From Alkalibacterium gilvum (GTDB taxonomy: Bacteria; Bacillota; Bacilli; Lactobacillales; Carnobacteriaceae_A), in the NCBI RefSeq assembly GCF_900109085.1, contig NZ_FNYW01000002.1:124001-188000 (forward strand): a DNA stretch of 64,000 bases. Reading direction: 5' to 3'. Below, piece after piece: positions 29,722 through 37,665 of this stretch. The position numbers and the translations under genes are program-made. The notes under the pieces are model-generated. The model saw nothing but the letters and a program-made list of their open reading frames with translations. It searched no databases and was not told the DNA's origin. Numbering within the stretch: the first letter of the stretch is position 1; each line of letters opens with the position of its first letter.

Positions 29722-30696
29722 ATGAAAACATTAGAGAGCCAGCCGCCTACGAAGCGTAAGCAGAAAAAACAACCGTCAAAATGGGTCAAAGTTAAAAAAA
29801 GGCTGCTCGGAACAAACTCAGATAGGGGTTTGATAATGAAAGTCATATTTTATGCTCTACTTATCAGCGTAGGATTTGTCTTTTTATATCCAGTCATTTA
29901 CATGATATCTTATTCTTTCAAAGATCTAAGTGACTTGCTGAACTCTTCAGTCAATTGGATTCCGACGCATTTTTATACTGAGAACATTACACGCGCCTAT
30001 GAAGTTTTAGATTATATACCTACTTTGCTTGAAACAATATTTGTAGCAGTAGTACCCTCAGTTTTACAAATGATGGTAGCAGCTGTTGTAGGATATGGTT
30101 TTGCGAGATATGATTTCAAAGGTAAAAGAATACTACTCGTATTAGTTATTAGTACCTTTGTTATCCCGCCGCAAATCACAGTAATACCAAGATATATTCT
30201 ATTTAATAATTTAGGTCTGCTTGGAAGTATAGCGGCTTATGCGATTCCTGCAGGTTTGGGGCAGGGGATAAACAGTGCGATATTCATCTTGATATTTTAT
30301 CAGACCTATCGTGCCATACCCGTGTCACTGATCGAAGCAGCCCGATTAGATGGAGCAGGGGAGTTTAAAATCTTTACCAAAATAGGCATACCTATGGGAC
30401 TATCAGCATTTATAATCAGCTTCTTGTTCTCATTAGTCTGGTATTGGAACGAAACATACTTGGCTTCAATATACTTTGGTGGAACATTGAGCACCTTGCC
30501 TTTAGAATTACAGCGTTTCGTTGCTGCTTACAATAATATGTTCCCAGGCAGCGGTGGCGACGGAATAGCAGGAGTAAATGAAGCAATCGAATTAGCAGCT
30601 ACGTTGTTATCGATCATTCCACTGCTGATCATTTACTTCATTTCGCAAAAATGGTTTGTTGAAAGTATAGATAGATCCGGAATAACCGGTGAATAA
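29722..30696 (+). CDS. ABC sugar permease, second subunit (pair 2)
   Basis: MalG-type permease of 324 aa. The start is ATG at 29722 behind GAGAGAGGG; an in-frame TTG at 29716 is too close to that site. A basic, Lys-rich N-terminal tail (about 35 residues) precedes the first of six membrane segments. The EAA loop is 'IEAARLDGAGEFKIFTKIGIPMGLSA'. It closes the transporter part of the operon; the GH144-like gene starts 20 bases later behind AAAGGAGAG. Confidence 0.88.
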   Translation: MKTLESQPPTKRKQKKQPSKWVKVKKRLLGTNSDRGLIMKVIFYALLISVGFVFLYPVIYMISYSFKDLSDLLNSSVNWIPTHFYTENITRAYEVLDYIPTLLETIFVAVVPSVLQMMVAAVVGYGFARYDFKGKRILLVLVISTFVIPPQITVIPRYILFNNLGLLGSIAAYAIPAGLGQGINSAIFILIFYQTYRAIPVSLIEAARLDGAGEFKIFTKIGIPMGLSAFIISFLFSLVWYWNETYLASIYFGGTLSTLPLELQRFVAAYNNMFPGSGGDGIAGVNEAIELAATLLSIIPLLIIYFISQKWFVESIDRSGITGE

Positions 30697-30716
30697 AAAA
30701 GGAGAGTATTGACAAA

Positions 30717-31937
30717 ATGAACAAAGAAGAAATACTGGAACTGGAAATGAAAGGCAGCTTCGACTTTTTCTGGAAAGAAGCGAATACGGACGAAAATAGT
30801 CCAGGTTATGGTCTAGTACGTGACGGGAACGGAGAAAAAGACGAACACAGAGCTAGTATTGCCTCTGTCGGCTTTGGTTTAAGTGCCATCGTGGTAGGTG
30901 TGGATAAAGGCTGGATAACTAAAGATGAAGGACATAAGAGAGCATTAGGAACACTTAAAACTTTTTGGCACAATGCAGAACATCTGAATGGTTTCTATTA
31001 TCATTTTCTTAATTTAGAAACAGCTGAAAAGTTCGAAGCATTTTATGACTGTGCATCGATCATTGATACGGCTTTGCTGGTAAATGGGGCCATCACTGTC
31101 GCTGAATATTTCGGTGGCGAAGTGTATGAATATATGGACAAAATATATCATCGTATCGACTGGACAAAGTATTACGATGAAGAGCGTAATCTTTATTACA
31201 TGGGCTATACTGAAGAAAAAGGCGGCTTTGGTCAATGGGATATGTATGCAGAACAACTAATGCAGTATATTTTAGGTGTCGCTTCACCGACACATGCCGT
31301 CCCGGCGAAAATTTACAAAGGTTTTGATCGTGAACTAAGAACGTATAAAGATTTTGAATTTTATGCCACAAGACATAATCCATTATTCGTTCATCAATAT
31401 TCTCATGCATGGTATGACTTTGAAAACGTCGTGGATGAAGATGGCATCAACTGGTTTGATAATTCGGTATCAGCATCACGAGCACAAAAACAATATGCGA
31501 TCGACCATCAGGACAACTATCCTTCTTACGGTGAAAACACATGGGGATTTACTGCGTGTGATGGGCCAAATGGTTATCATGCACATGGCGCTCCGGCTTA
31601 CGATATAGACAATAAACCGTTAAAAAATGACTATGGAACCATTGCTCCCACGGCTGCTTTAGGCTCTATCGTATTTACACCAGATGATTCTCTGAATGTA
31701 CTTGAAAACTTTTATAATAATATTCCGGAATTATGGAGCGAATATGGATTCCTGGACTCATTCAATGCGGAAGATAATGATTTATGGGTAGCTAAAAGAG
31801 TTATAGGTATCGATAAAGGCGCGACATTACTGATGGCCGCGAACTATCAGAGCGGTCTGATTTGGAAGCTTTATATGCAGAACAAGTACGTCAAAAACGC
31901 AACAGAAAAATTGAACTGGGTAAAAACATCTAAGTAA
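30717..31937 (+). CDS. GH144-like endo/exo beta-1,2-glucanase (Glycoamylase fold)
   Basis: A 406-aa (alpha/alpha)6-barrel protein of the Pfam Glycoamylase / COG5368 type, which corresponds to GH144 beta-1,2-glucanases. Visible landmarks are the opening 'GSFDFFWKEANTDENSPGYGLVRDG', 'SIASVGFGLSAIVVGVDKGWI', 'HNPLFVHQYSHAWYDF', 'ENTWGFTACDGPNGYHAHGAP' and 'GTIAPTAALGSIVFTPDDSL'. There is no signal peptide, so it acts inside the cell, probably on imported oligosaccharides, feeding the GH94 phosphorylase. Some GH144 members are endo-acting and others release sophorose from an end; the sequence alone does not decide. Older databases call such proteins glucoamylases, which is misleading here. Confidence 0.82.
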   Translation: MNKEEILELEMKGSFDFFWKEANTDENSPGYGLVRDGNGEKDEHRASIASVGFGLSAIVVGVDKGWITKDEGHKRALGTLKTFWHNAEHLNGFYYHFLNLETAEKFEAFYDCASIIDTALLVNGAITVAEYFGGEVYEYMDKIYHRIDWTKYYDEERNLYYMGYTEEKGGFGQWDMYAEQLMQYILGVASPTHAVPAKIYKGFDRELRTYKDFEFYATRHNPLFVHQYSHAWYDFENVVDEDGINWFDNSVSASRAQKQYAIDHQDNYPSYGENTWGFTACDGPNGYHAHGAPAYDIDNKPLKNDYGTIAPTAALGSIVFTPDDSLNVLENFYNNIPELWSEYGFLDSFNAEDNDLWVAKRVIGIDKGATLLMAANYQSGLIWKLYMQNKYVKNATEKLNWVKTSK

Positions 31938-31982
31938 ACCATTGACCATATAAGAAGAAAATATTAAAGGAGAGTATTCTAA

Positions 31983-33445
31983 GTGAAATTACTTTTTATT
32001 GATGTCGATTCACTGCGACCGGATCATCTAGGGTGTTATGGCTATAAGAGGAACACTTCCCCTGTTATTGATAAAATAGCTGAGAAAAGTGTCCGCTTTA
32101 CAAATTATTATACGTCAGATGCACCTTGCCTGCCTTCAAGAACAGCCTTGACAACAGGAAAAATGGGTATAAGAACAGGATTGATCAACCATGGTGGAGA
32201 AGCATCAAAATTAAGAGTATCAGAACAGGATCTTGATTTTAAAGATAATTTAGATCGATTCAGCTTCGCAGGAATATTTAGACAAAAAGATATGGACACA
32301 ACATTGATCAGTACTTTCCCTGAACGTCATTCAGCCTGGCATTTTAATGCTGGATGGAACCAAGTCATCAATGTTGGAAAACTAGGGGACGAGATCGCTT
32401 CAGATATCACGCCACTGGCTATAGAAAAATTGAAGCAAAAAGAAGGACAGGATGACTGGGTCTTATACGTCAACTACTGGGACCCGCACACCCCTTATCG
32501 TACGTCAGAAAGTTACGGGGAGCCTTTTGAAAATGATCCTTTGCTTCATGGTTGACCGAAGAAAAAATAAAAGAAGATCGAAAATTAGTCGGCCCTCATT
32601 CGGCAAGGGAAGTCGACATGTTCTGGAATAGACTGATCCCCGGATTCCCGAGACATCCCGCTGAAATAAAAGATATGAATGACATGCGGATGCTGATCGA
32701 CGGTTATGATACGGGAATACGCTACATGGATGATCATTTGGGGATGCTTATGGAAGAACTGGAAAGACAAGGCATAGAAGATGACGTCATGATCATTATC
32801 ACAGGAGACCACGGTGAGAACTTAGGTGAACTGGGTATTTATGCTGAACATGGTACTGCAGACAAATACACTTGTAATGTTCCGATGATCATAAAAATGC
32901 CTGGGTCAAAAGAAGGACATGTAGACAACGAATTACACTATAGCCTGGATATCCTGACTACACTTTGCGATCTGCTTGATGCAAGAAAAAGTGACGATTG
33001 GGATGGACAATCTTATGCTTCCACTTTAACTGAAGGAAAAGATAACGGCAGAGATTATTTAGTAATCAGTCAAAATGCCCATGTATGTCAGCGAAGCGTG
33101 CGATTTGATAACTGGCTATATATACGCACCTATCATGACGGGTATCATTTATTCGATAAGCATCAACTTTATGATTTGAAGGCTGATCCGCATGAGACCA
33201 CTGACCTCTCAGATGAACATCCGGAAGTAGTGAAAGAAGCCATTGAGACATTAGCGACATGGCACGATGAAATGTTGAGTAAAATGAACGTCCCCCATGA
33301 TCCTATGTGGACAGTTTTGAAAGAGGGAGGACCGTATCATGCGAATGGTCATCTAGAAATGTACATCAATGAACGGCTGATTCCGACTGGCAGAACGGAA
33401 GCAGCAGAGAAACTCAGAGAAAGACACCCTCACGAATTCAAATAG
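31983..33445 (+). pseudogene. Sulfatase-superfamily hydrolase split by a frameshift
   Basis: Two adjacent frames together form one sulfatase of about 487 aa. The first (GTG 31983 to stop 32555) has the metal-binding 'FIDVDSLRPDHLGCYGY' and the core 'APCLPSR' (C-x-P-x-R, Cys49), the sequence converted to formylglycine in type I sulfatases. The second (from about 32552) continues with 'IITGDHGENLGELGIYAEHG' and ends normally. The frame is lost at CTTCATGGTTGACC near 32546-32556, consistent with one missing base. There is no signal peptide. Members of the superfamily also cleave phosphodiesters such as phosphoglycerol. The gene is either inactivated or mis-sequenced. Confidence 0.85.
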
Positions 33446-33475
33446 ATCTGACCGAACATAGGACTGACAGTCTAC

Positions 33476-33513
33476 TTTCCCGGAATACTCAGAGCTCTGA
33501 TTATTCTGGGAAA
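33476..33513 (+). other. Hairpin between the sulfatase and GH13 genes
   Basis: TTTCCCGGAATA (33476-33487) pairs with TATTCTGGGAAA (33502-33513) with one G-T pair. No T-run follows, so it is more likely an mRNA processing or stability element than a terminator. Confidence 0.55.
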
Positions 33514-33555
33514 CTATTGTTCAGAGACTAAACTTACATTTTAAGGAGTAATGAA

Positions 33556-35178
33556 ATGACTTGGTGGAAAAATGCAGTAATGTATCAGATTTACCCTAGA
33601 AGCTTTCAGGATTCTAACGGAGATGGGATAGGAGACATACAAGGGATCATCAGTCGACTTGATTATTTAAAAGAACTGGGGGTCACAGGCATATGGTTAA
33701 GCCCAGTTTATGAATCTCCAAATGATGATAACGGGTATGACATCAGTAATTATCAAGCGATCAACCCTGAGTTTGGAACAATGGAAGATATGGATCAATT
33801 GATAGAAGAAGCTAAAAAACGTAATATCCATATTGTAATGGATCTAGTCGTCAACCATACATCTGATGAACATAAATGGTTTAAAGAAGCTTTAAAAGGC
33901 AAAGAGAATAAATATAGAGATTACTATATCTGGAGAGACCCTGTGAACGGCAGTGAGCCAAACGATCTCGTTTCCATGTTCAGTGGTTCTGCCTGGGAAT
34001 TGGATGAAGACTCACAACAGTATTTTCTTCATTTATATAGTAAAAAGCAACCCGATCTGAACTGGGAGAACCCTGCTGTCAGACAGGAAATATATGATAT
34101 GATGAATTTCTGGCTGGAAAAAGGTATCGGTGGTTTTCGTATGGACGTTATTGACTTAATAGGCAAAGAACCAGACAAGTTGATAACAGGCAATGGCCCC
34201 AAATTACACGACTATCTTCAGGAAATGAATCAGCGATCCTTTGGGAATTATGATGTCATGACTGTTGGTGAAACGTGGGGAGTCACTCCGGAAAAAGCTC
34301 CCTTGTTTGCTTCTCCTGAACGTAATGAGTTATCAATGGTCTTTCAATTCGAACATTTAACCTTGGATGAAAAACCGGGGACATCAAAATGGGACTTATT
34401 AGATCTGGATTTCCTGAAACTAAAGCAGGTATTCAAAAAATGGCAGACAGAGTTACCCGATGATACTTGGAACAGTTTATTCTGGAATAATCACGATACT
34501 CCGCGGATCGTTTCACGGTGGGGAAATGATGAAGAATACAGAGAAAGAAGTGCCAAGATGTTCGCCATACTCCTTCATCTAATGAAAGGAACACCCTATA
34601 TCTATCAAGGTGAAGAAATAGGGATGACGAATCAGCCGATTTCAGACATCAAAGAAGCGGAAGACATCGAATCGATCAATCTCTATTATGAACGGTTAGA
34701 TCAGGGTTATTCTCATGAAGAAATCATACGTTCGATAAACGCCAAGGGAAGAGATAATGCACGCACGCCAATGCAGTGGAACGATGATAAACATGCAGGC
34801 TTTACAGAAGGCGAACCCTGGTTGAAAGTAAATCCGAATTATAAGGAAATAAATGTAGAGAATAATTTAGAACGAAAAGATTCCGTGTTTTATACGTATC
34901 AGAAGCTTATAGAACTAAGGAAAAACAATCCGATCATAACACAAGGTACATTCAAGCTCTTATTTGAAAAGCACCCCCAGCTTTTTGTTTATGAGCGTCA
35001 ATATGATAATGAAATTTGGATAGTGATTGCCAATTTCAGCGAAGAACAATGTGATGTTACACTTGATGAAATGAACAATGGTTTTGAAATGATCATGTCC
35101 TCGACTGGAAAAGAACCATCTAATTATTCCAAATTTAAATTGGAACCATATGAAACACTTGTCATAAAAAATCAATAG
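33556..35178 (+). CDS. GH13 oligo-1,6-glucosidase / alpha-glucosidase
   Basis: A 540-aa GH13 enzyme of the oligo-1,6-glucosidase branch. The conserved regions are 'DLVVNHTSDEH', 'GFRMDVID' (nucleophile Asp197), 'TVGETWG' (acid/base Glu239) and 'NNHDTPR' (Asp314). The 'QPDLNWENPAVR' signature is typical of this subfamily. Val after the nucleophile is the residue usually linked with alpha-1,6 rather than alpha-1,4 preference. A C-terminal beta-sandwich follows from about residue 465. It is cytoplasmic, with no signal peptide. Its presence in a beta-1,2-glucan locus is unexpected and suggests that the natural substrate carries alpha-glucosyl parts, or that the operon serves more than one glucan. 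Confidence 0.9.
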   Translation: MTWWKNAVMYQIYPRSFQDSNGDGIGDIQGIISRLDYLKELGVTGIWLSPVYESPNDDNGYDISNYQAINPEFGTMEDMDQLIEEAKKRNIHIVMDLVVNHTSDEHKWFKEALKGKENKYRDYYIWRDPVNGSEPNDLVSMFSGSAWELDEDSQQYFLHLYSKKQPDLNWENPAVRQEIYDMMNFWLEKGIGGFRMDVIDLIGKEPDKLITGNGPKLHDYLQEMNQRSFGNYDVMTVGETWGVTPEKAPLFASPERNELSMVFQFEHLTLDEKPGTSKWDLLDLDFLKLKQVFKKWQTELPDDTWNSLFWNNHDTPRIVSRWGNDEEYRERSAKMFAILLHLMKGTPYIYQGEEIGMTNQPISDIKEAEDIESINLYYERLDQGYSHEEIIRSINAKGRDNARTPMQWNDDKHAGFTEGEPWLKVNPNYKEINVENNLERKDSVFYTYQKLIELRKNNPIITQGTFKLLFEKHPQLFVYERQYDNEIWIVIANFSEEQCDVTLDEMNNGFEMIMSSTGKEPSNYSKFKLEPYETLVIKNQ

Positions 35179-35188
35179 AATAAAAATG

Positions 35189-35219
35189 GCTGCACACTAG
35201 TGTAAAACAAGTGTGCAGC
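35189..35219. terminator. Bidirectional terminator between GH13 gene and opposite-strand lipoprotein
   Basis: Perfect 10-bp stem GCTGCACACT / AGTGTGCAGC between convergent genes, with A-rich sequence on the left and T-rich on the right. Confidence 0.75.
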
Positions 35220-35234
35220 TGATTTCATTTTCAT

Positions 35235-36545
35235 TTAATTTATCAGAAAATCTTCTTTTTTCAGTAAATGTTCGGGGTTACTTCCGATCTCTGTATTGTG
35301 GAAAGACTCTCTGATCACACCATCATTTAAGTAGTTAGCAATGGCAAGCATAATCATTCCCTGGTCCAACGCCAAGTATGACTGCGCAACCGTTTCTGTT
35401 TTCAAGTTGACGGAGTCATAGTAGCCATACTCACCGTATATATCATATTCTCTTAACTTTTTTAAATTAGACATAACAGCGTCACTGTCATAATCTAAAG
35501 CAAGGAAGCTTGCATGCGGGGTCACTGTTGACTGACTCTCATAGCCCGAAATCCCCATTTCTGGAACACCAAATTCTGAATAACCATTTAGCGTTGCTGC
35601 CGGGGAAAGACCCCAGGCATTCAAGTCGTTAATTTCTGCATACTTGATTTGGGCCTCAACATGTCTTGCATTATTCAAACCTAATCCTTTTTCTGCTAAT
35701 TGTATTTCATCTAATATAAGTGCCGGCATGAGACCTTCAAACATACTACCTCCCCAGCTGGGAACAAAGGTAATGTCTTCATACTCATAATGACCCTGAT
35801 AGAGCTCTGTTCCATCATAAGTCACTTTTTCACCTTCAGGAATTTGAGACTGCCAAGTATCTGACGGTAACTGTGTACGATTCATTGCCCACCAGTGTTT
35901 TTCAGGTACATCTCCTTTTCCGATAGCCAAGTAGCTCGTCATGCGCGTTTCAGAATAAAAAGTACCGTAATGATGATCGGTCATTTTTTGTTCAGCGACA
36001 TCGTATCCCCCACGAAACAAATCGTGATCTTCATCATACAAAGAACGGTAATTCATCTTATCAACTAAATCACTGCTTTGCGCATTTAGACCGTCAAAAT
36101 ATTCTCCTGCAATTATGAGGCTTGCAGTCAGCCATCCATTATCAACCATGGAAATGAACTGACCCCAATCCGACATGATTTCTCCTGAATTTATGTAGTA
36201 CCAATTATAATAGAGACCGTTCCACGTATCCATTTCCTGTAATGTATCAAGAGTTGCTGCTATCTTTTCCTGTCCTTCTTCACGTGAGATGACATCTAAA
36301 TCTACTGCAGAAACAGTACTTAGTATATACATCGCAATATTCGTGGGAGAAGTGTGGCCGGCTTTATCAATATGGTCTCTTACATCCACTCTGTCTGATG
36401 TAAGACCCGTTTTTTGATCAGTAAATTCTTCAAAGAAGGCATAGGTATCTTTAGCCACAGTATTAAGTTCTTCTTCATGCTTTTTTTCTGAGGATTCGCA
36501 TCCAATTAAAAAGACAGCAAAAAACAAGATAAACACTTTTTTCAT
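35235..36545 (-). CDS. Secreted SGL-clan-like lipoprotein, candidate extracellular beta-1,2-glucanase
   Basis: A 436-aa lipoprotein. The start is ATG at 36545 behind AGGAGT; a longer frame to 36644 has no ribosome-binding site. The signal peptide ends in lipobox 'FLIGC'. The mature protein resembles the Glycoamylase/DUF3131-type (alpha/alpha)6 barrels also present in cyclic beta-1,2-glucan synthases: 'GLTSDRVDV', 'TSPTNIAMYILSTVSAVDLD', 'VDNGWLTASLIIA', 'SWGGSMFEGLMPALILDE' and 'NAWGLSPAA'. The SWGG-MFE-LMP block is the strongest marker. It is placed opposite the importer operon and convergent with it, so it probably cuts the polymer outside the cell to supply the importers. Exact GH family and activity are inference. 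Confidence 0.72.
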   Translation of the reverse strand: MKKVFILFFAVFLIGCESSEKKHEEELNTVAKDTYAFFEEFTDQKTGLTSDRVDVRDHIDKAGHTSPTNIAMYILSTVSAVDLDVISREEGQEKIAATLDTLQEMDTWNGLYYNWYYINSGEIMSDWGQFISMVDNGWLTASLIIAGEYFDGLNAQSSDLVDKMNYRSLYDEDHDLFRGGYDVAEQKMTDHHYGTFYSETRMTSYLAIGKGDVPEKHWWAMNRTQLPSDTWQSQIPEGEKVTYDGTELYQGHYEYEDITFVPSWGGSMFEGLMPALILDEIQLAEKGLGLNNARHVEAQIKYAEINDLNAWGLSPAATLNGYSEFGVPEMGISGYESQSTVTPHASFLALDYDSDAVMSNLKKLREYDIYGEYGYYDSVNLKTETVAQSYLALDQGMIMLAIANYLNDGVIRESFHNTEIGSNPEHLLKKEDFLIN

Positions 36546-36631
36546 AAAGTCACTCCTAACGTTTTGATCACTTAAAATTTTAATTTTCACCGGTAATTCC
36601 GATTTAAAGACAATAATAGGTGGCAGTTTTA

Positions 36632-37432
36632 TTACAATAAACACTTTACTGAAAGCGGAAAATGATCGGAAGGATAAGAACCATGAAACTTATCCGTTAA
36701 GGTTTCAGTCTTTAAAACTTCGACATCCCGATCGTAAAAAATATAGTCGATTTTACTCATGTCACTCCAGCTGGGATCAGAATCTAAAGTGCTCATAGTG
36801 CATGAGACATCCGGACCGACTTTATGAGGCGCAAGGGTTTCGCAATCCAAGAAATCATTGGTGATTACTTTATACCAGCGCTCTGAGCATCCACCGTTAA
36901 AATCACCCATCAGAAAAACAGGTCCTCTATCCTTTAATCTAGGCAATTTTTTTGCAATGAGTTGGGCAGAATGATAGCGTGCAGTTTCACTGACATGGTC
37001 AAAATGTGTATTTATAAACGTTAGTGTTTGCCCTGTTTTGATTTCTTTTAGAACGGCTGTCGTGAATATGCGTGGATAAGCCGCTTTCCATTCAACAGCT
37101 TGACTATTTTTAGAACCAGAAGGTGAGAGCCATGACGTTTCGGTTTCAATAAGATCAAACTTATCAGATTTAAAGATAATAGGATTGTATTCGGCATCAC
37201 GTGATTCAGAACGCTTTGAACCGACCACTTCACAACCAGATAAAGACTTGAAATCATCTAACTGGTTTTGTCTTGTTTCTTGTATCCCTAGTATATCCCA
37301 ATCATTTATTTCAATCTGCTTTTTTATATAAGAAAATCTATGAGACCAGCGGAATCTGCTGCCTTCAGCGCCGTCAGCGTGAGTGTCTGTTCTGATATTA
37401 TATGTAGCAATTTTATATATGTATTTTTCCAA
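36632..37432 (-). CDS. Endonuclease/exonuclease/phosphatase (EEP) family hydrolase
   Basis: A 266-aa EEP-fold protein. Its metal and catalytic blocks are 'ATYNIRTD', 'DILGIQETR', 'FINTHFDHVSETARYHSAQL', 'LMGDFNGG', 'KIDYIFYD' and the closing 'PSDHFPLSV'. The start is TTG at 37432 with AAGGAG seven bases upstream. There is no signal peptide. EEP enzymes cleave phosphoester bonds in nucleic acids, phospholipids or sugar phosphates. The location in a carbohydrate locus argues for a small-molecule or glycan phosphodiesterase rather than a nuclease, but that is inference. It is followed by the lipoprotein gene after 86 bases. Confidence 0.82.
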   Translation of the reverse strand: MEKYIYKIATYNIRTDTHADGAEGSRFRWSHRFSYIKKQIEINDWDILGIQETRQNQLDDFKSLSGCEVVGSKRSESRDAEYNPIIFKSDKFDLIETETSWLSPSGSKNSQAVEWKAAYPRIFTTAVLKEIKTGQTLTFINTHFDHVSETARYHSAQLIAKKLPRLKDRGPVFLMGDFNGGCSERWYKVITNDFLDCETLAPHKVGPDVSCTMSTLDSDPSWSDMSKIDYIFYDRDVEVLKTETLTDKFHGSYPSDHFPLSVKCLL

Positions 37433-37465
37433 TTCAATGCTCCTTATGTTTTGATGTCATTTTAA

Positions 37466-37486
37466 AATGGTAAACCATTAATTATA
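37466..37486 (-). promoter_or_regulatory. Promoter -10 and palindrome ahead of the EEP-lipoprotein unit
   Basis: On the minus strand a TATAAT box lies at 37486-37481, and directly downstream is a 14-bp inverted repeat AATGGTAAACCATT (37466-37479). Its place at the expected start site suggests an operator different from the GAAACGTTTC sites. The -35 box is weak. Confidence 0.5.
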
Positions 37487-37551
37487 GATTGATAATTTTT
37501 GTTTAAAGAAAATCAGTTAAAAACTAGTAATAACGTCTTTATCATACATGC

Positions 37552-37561
37552 GAAACGTTTC
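37552..37561. promoter_or_regulatory. Palindromic operator between EEP gene and LacI regulator
   Basis: GAAACGTTTC, the same core as at 12650 and 18272, in the divergent region ahead of the regulator gene. A second cre-like TGCAAGCGTTTTAT follows at about 37565-37578. Confidence 0.65.
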
Positions 37562-37665
37562 TATTGCAAGCGTTTTATTTGTAAAAGAATTGTGAAATTA
37601 ATACAATAAAGATAAAGATTATGGTATATTAGTTGTATAAGCCAAAAAGAATGGAGGGGCAATGA

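Noticed and set aside
30717-31937. Glucoamylase acting on starch
   Set aside because: The name derives from an old domain label; the fold and context match beta-1,2-glucanases of GH144.
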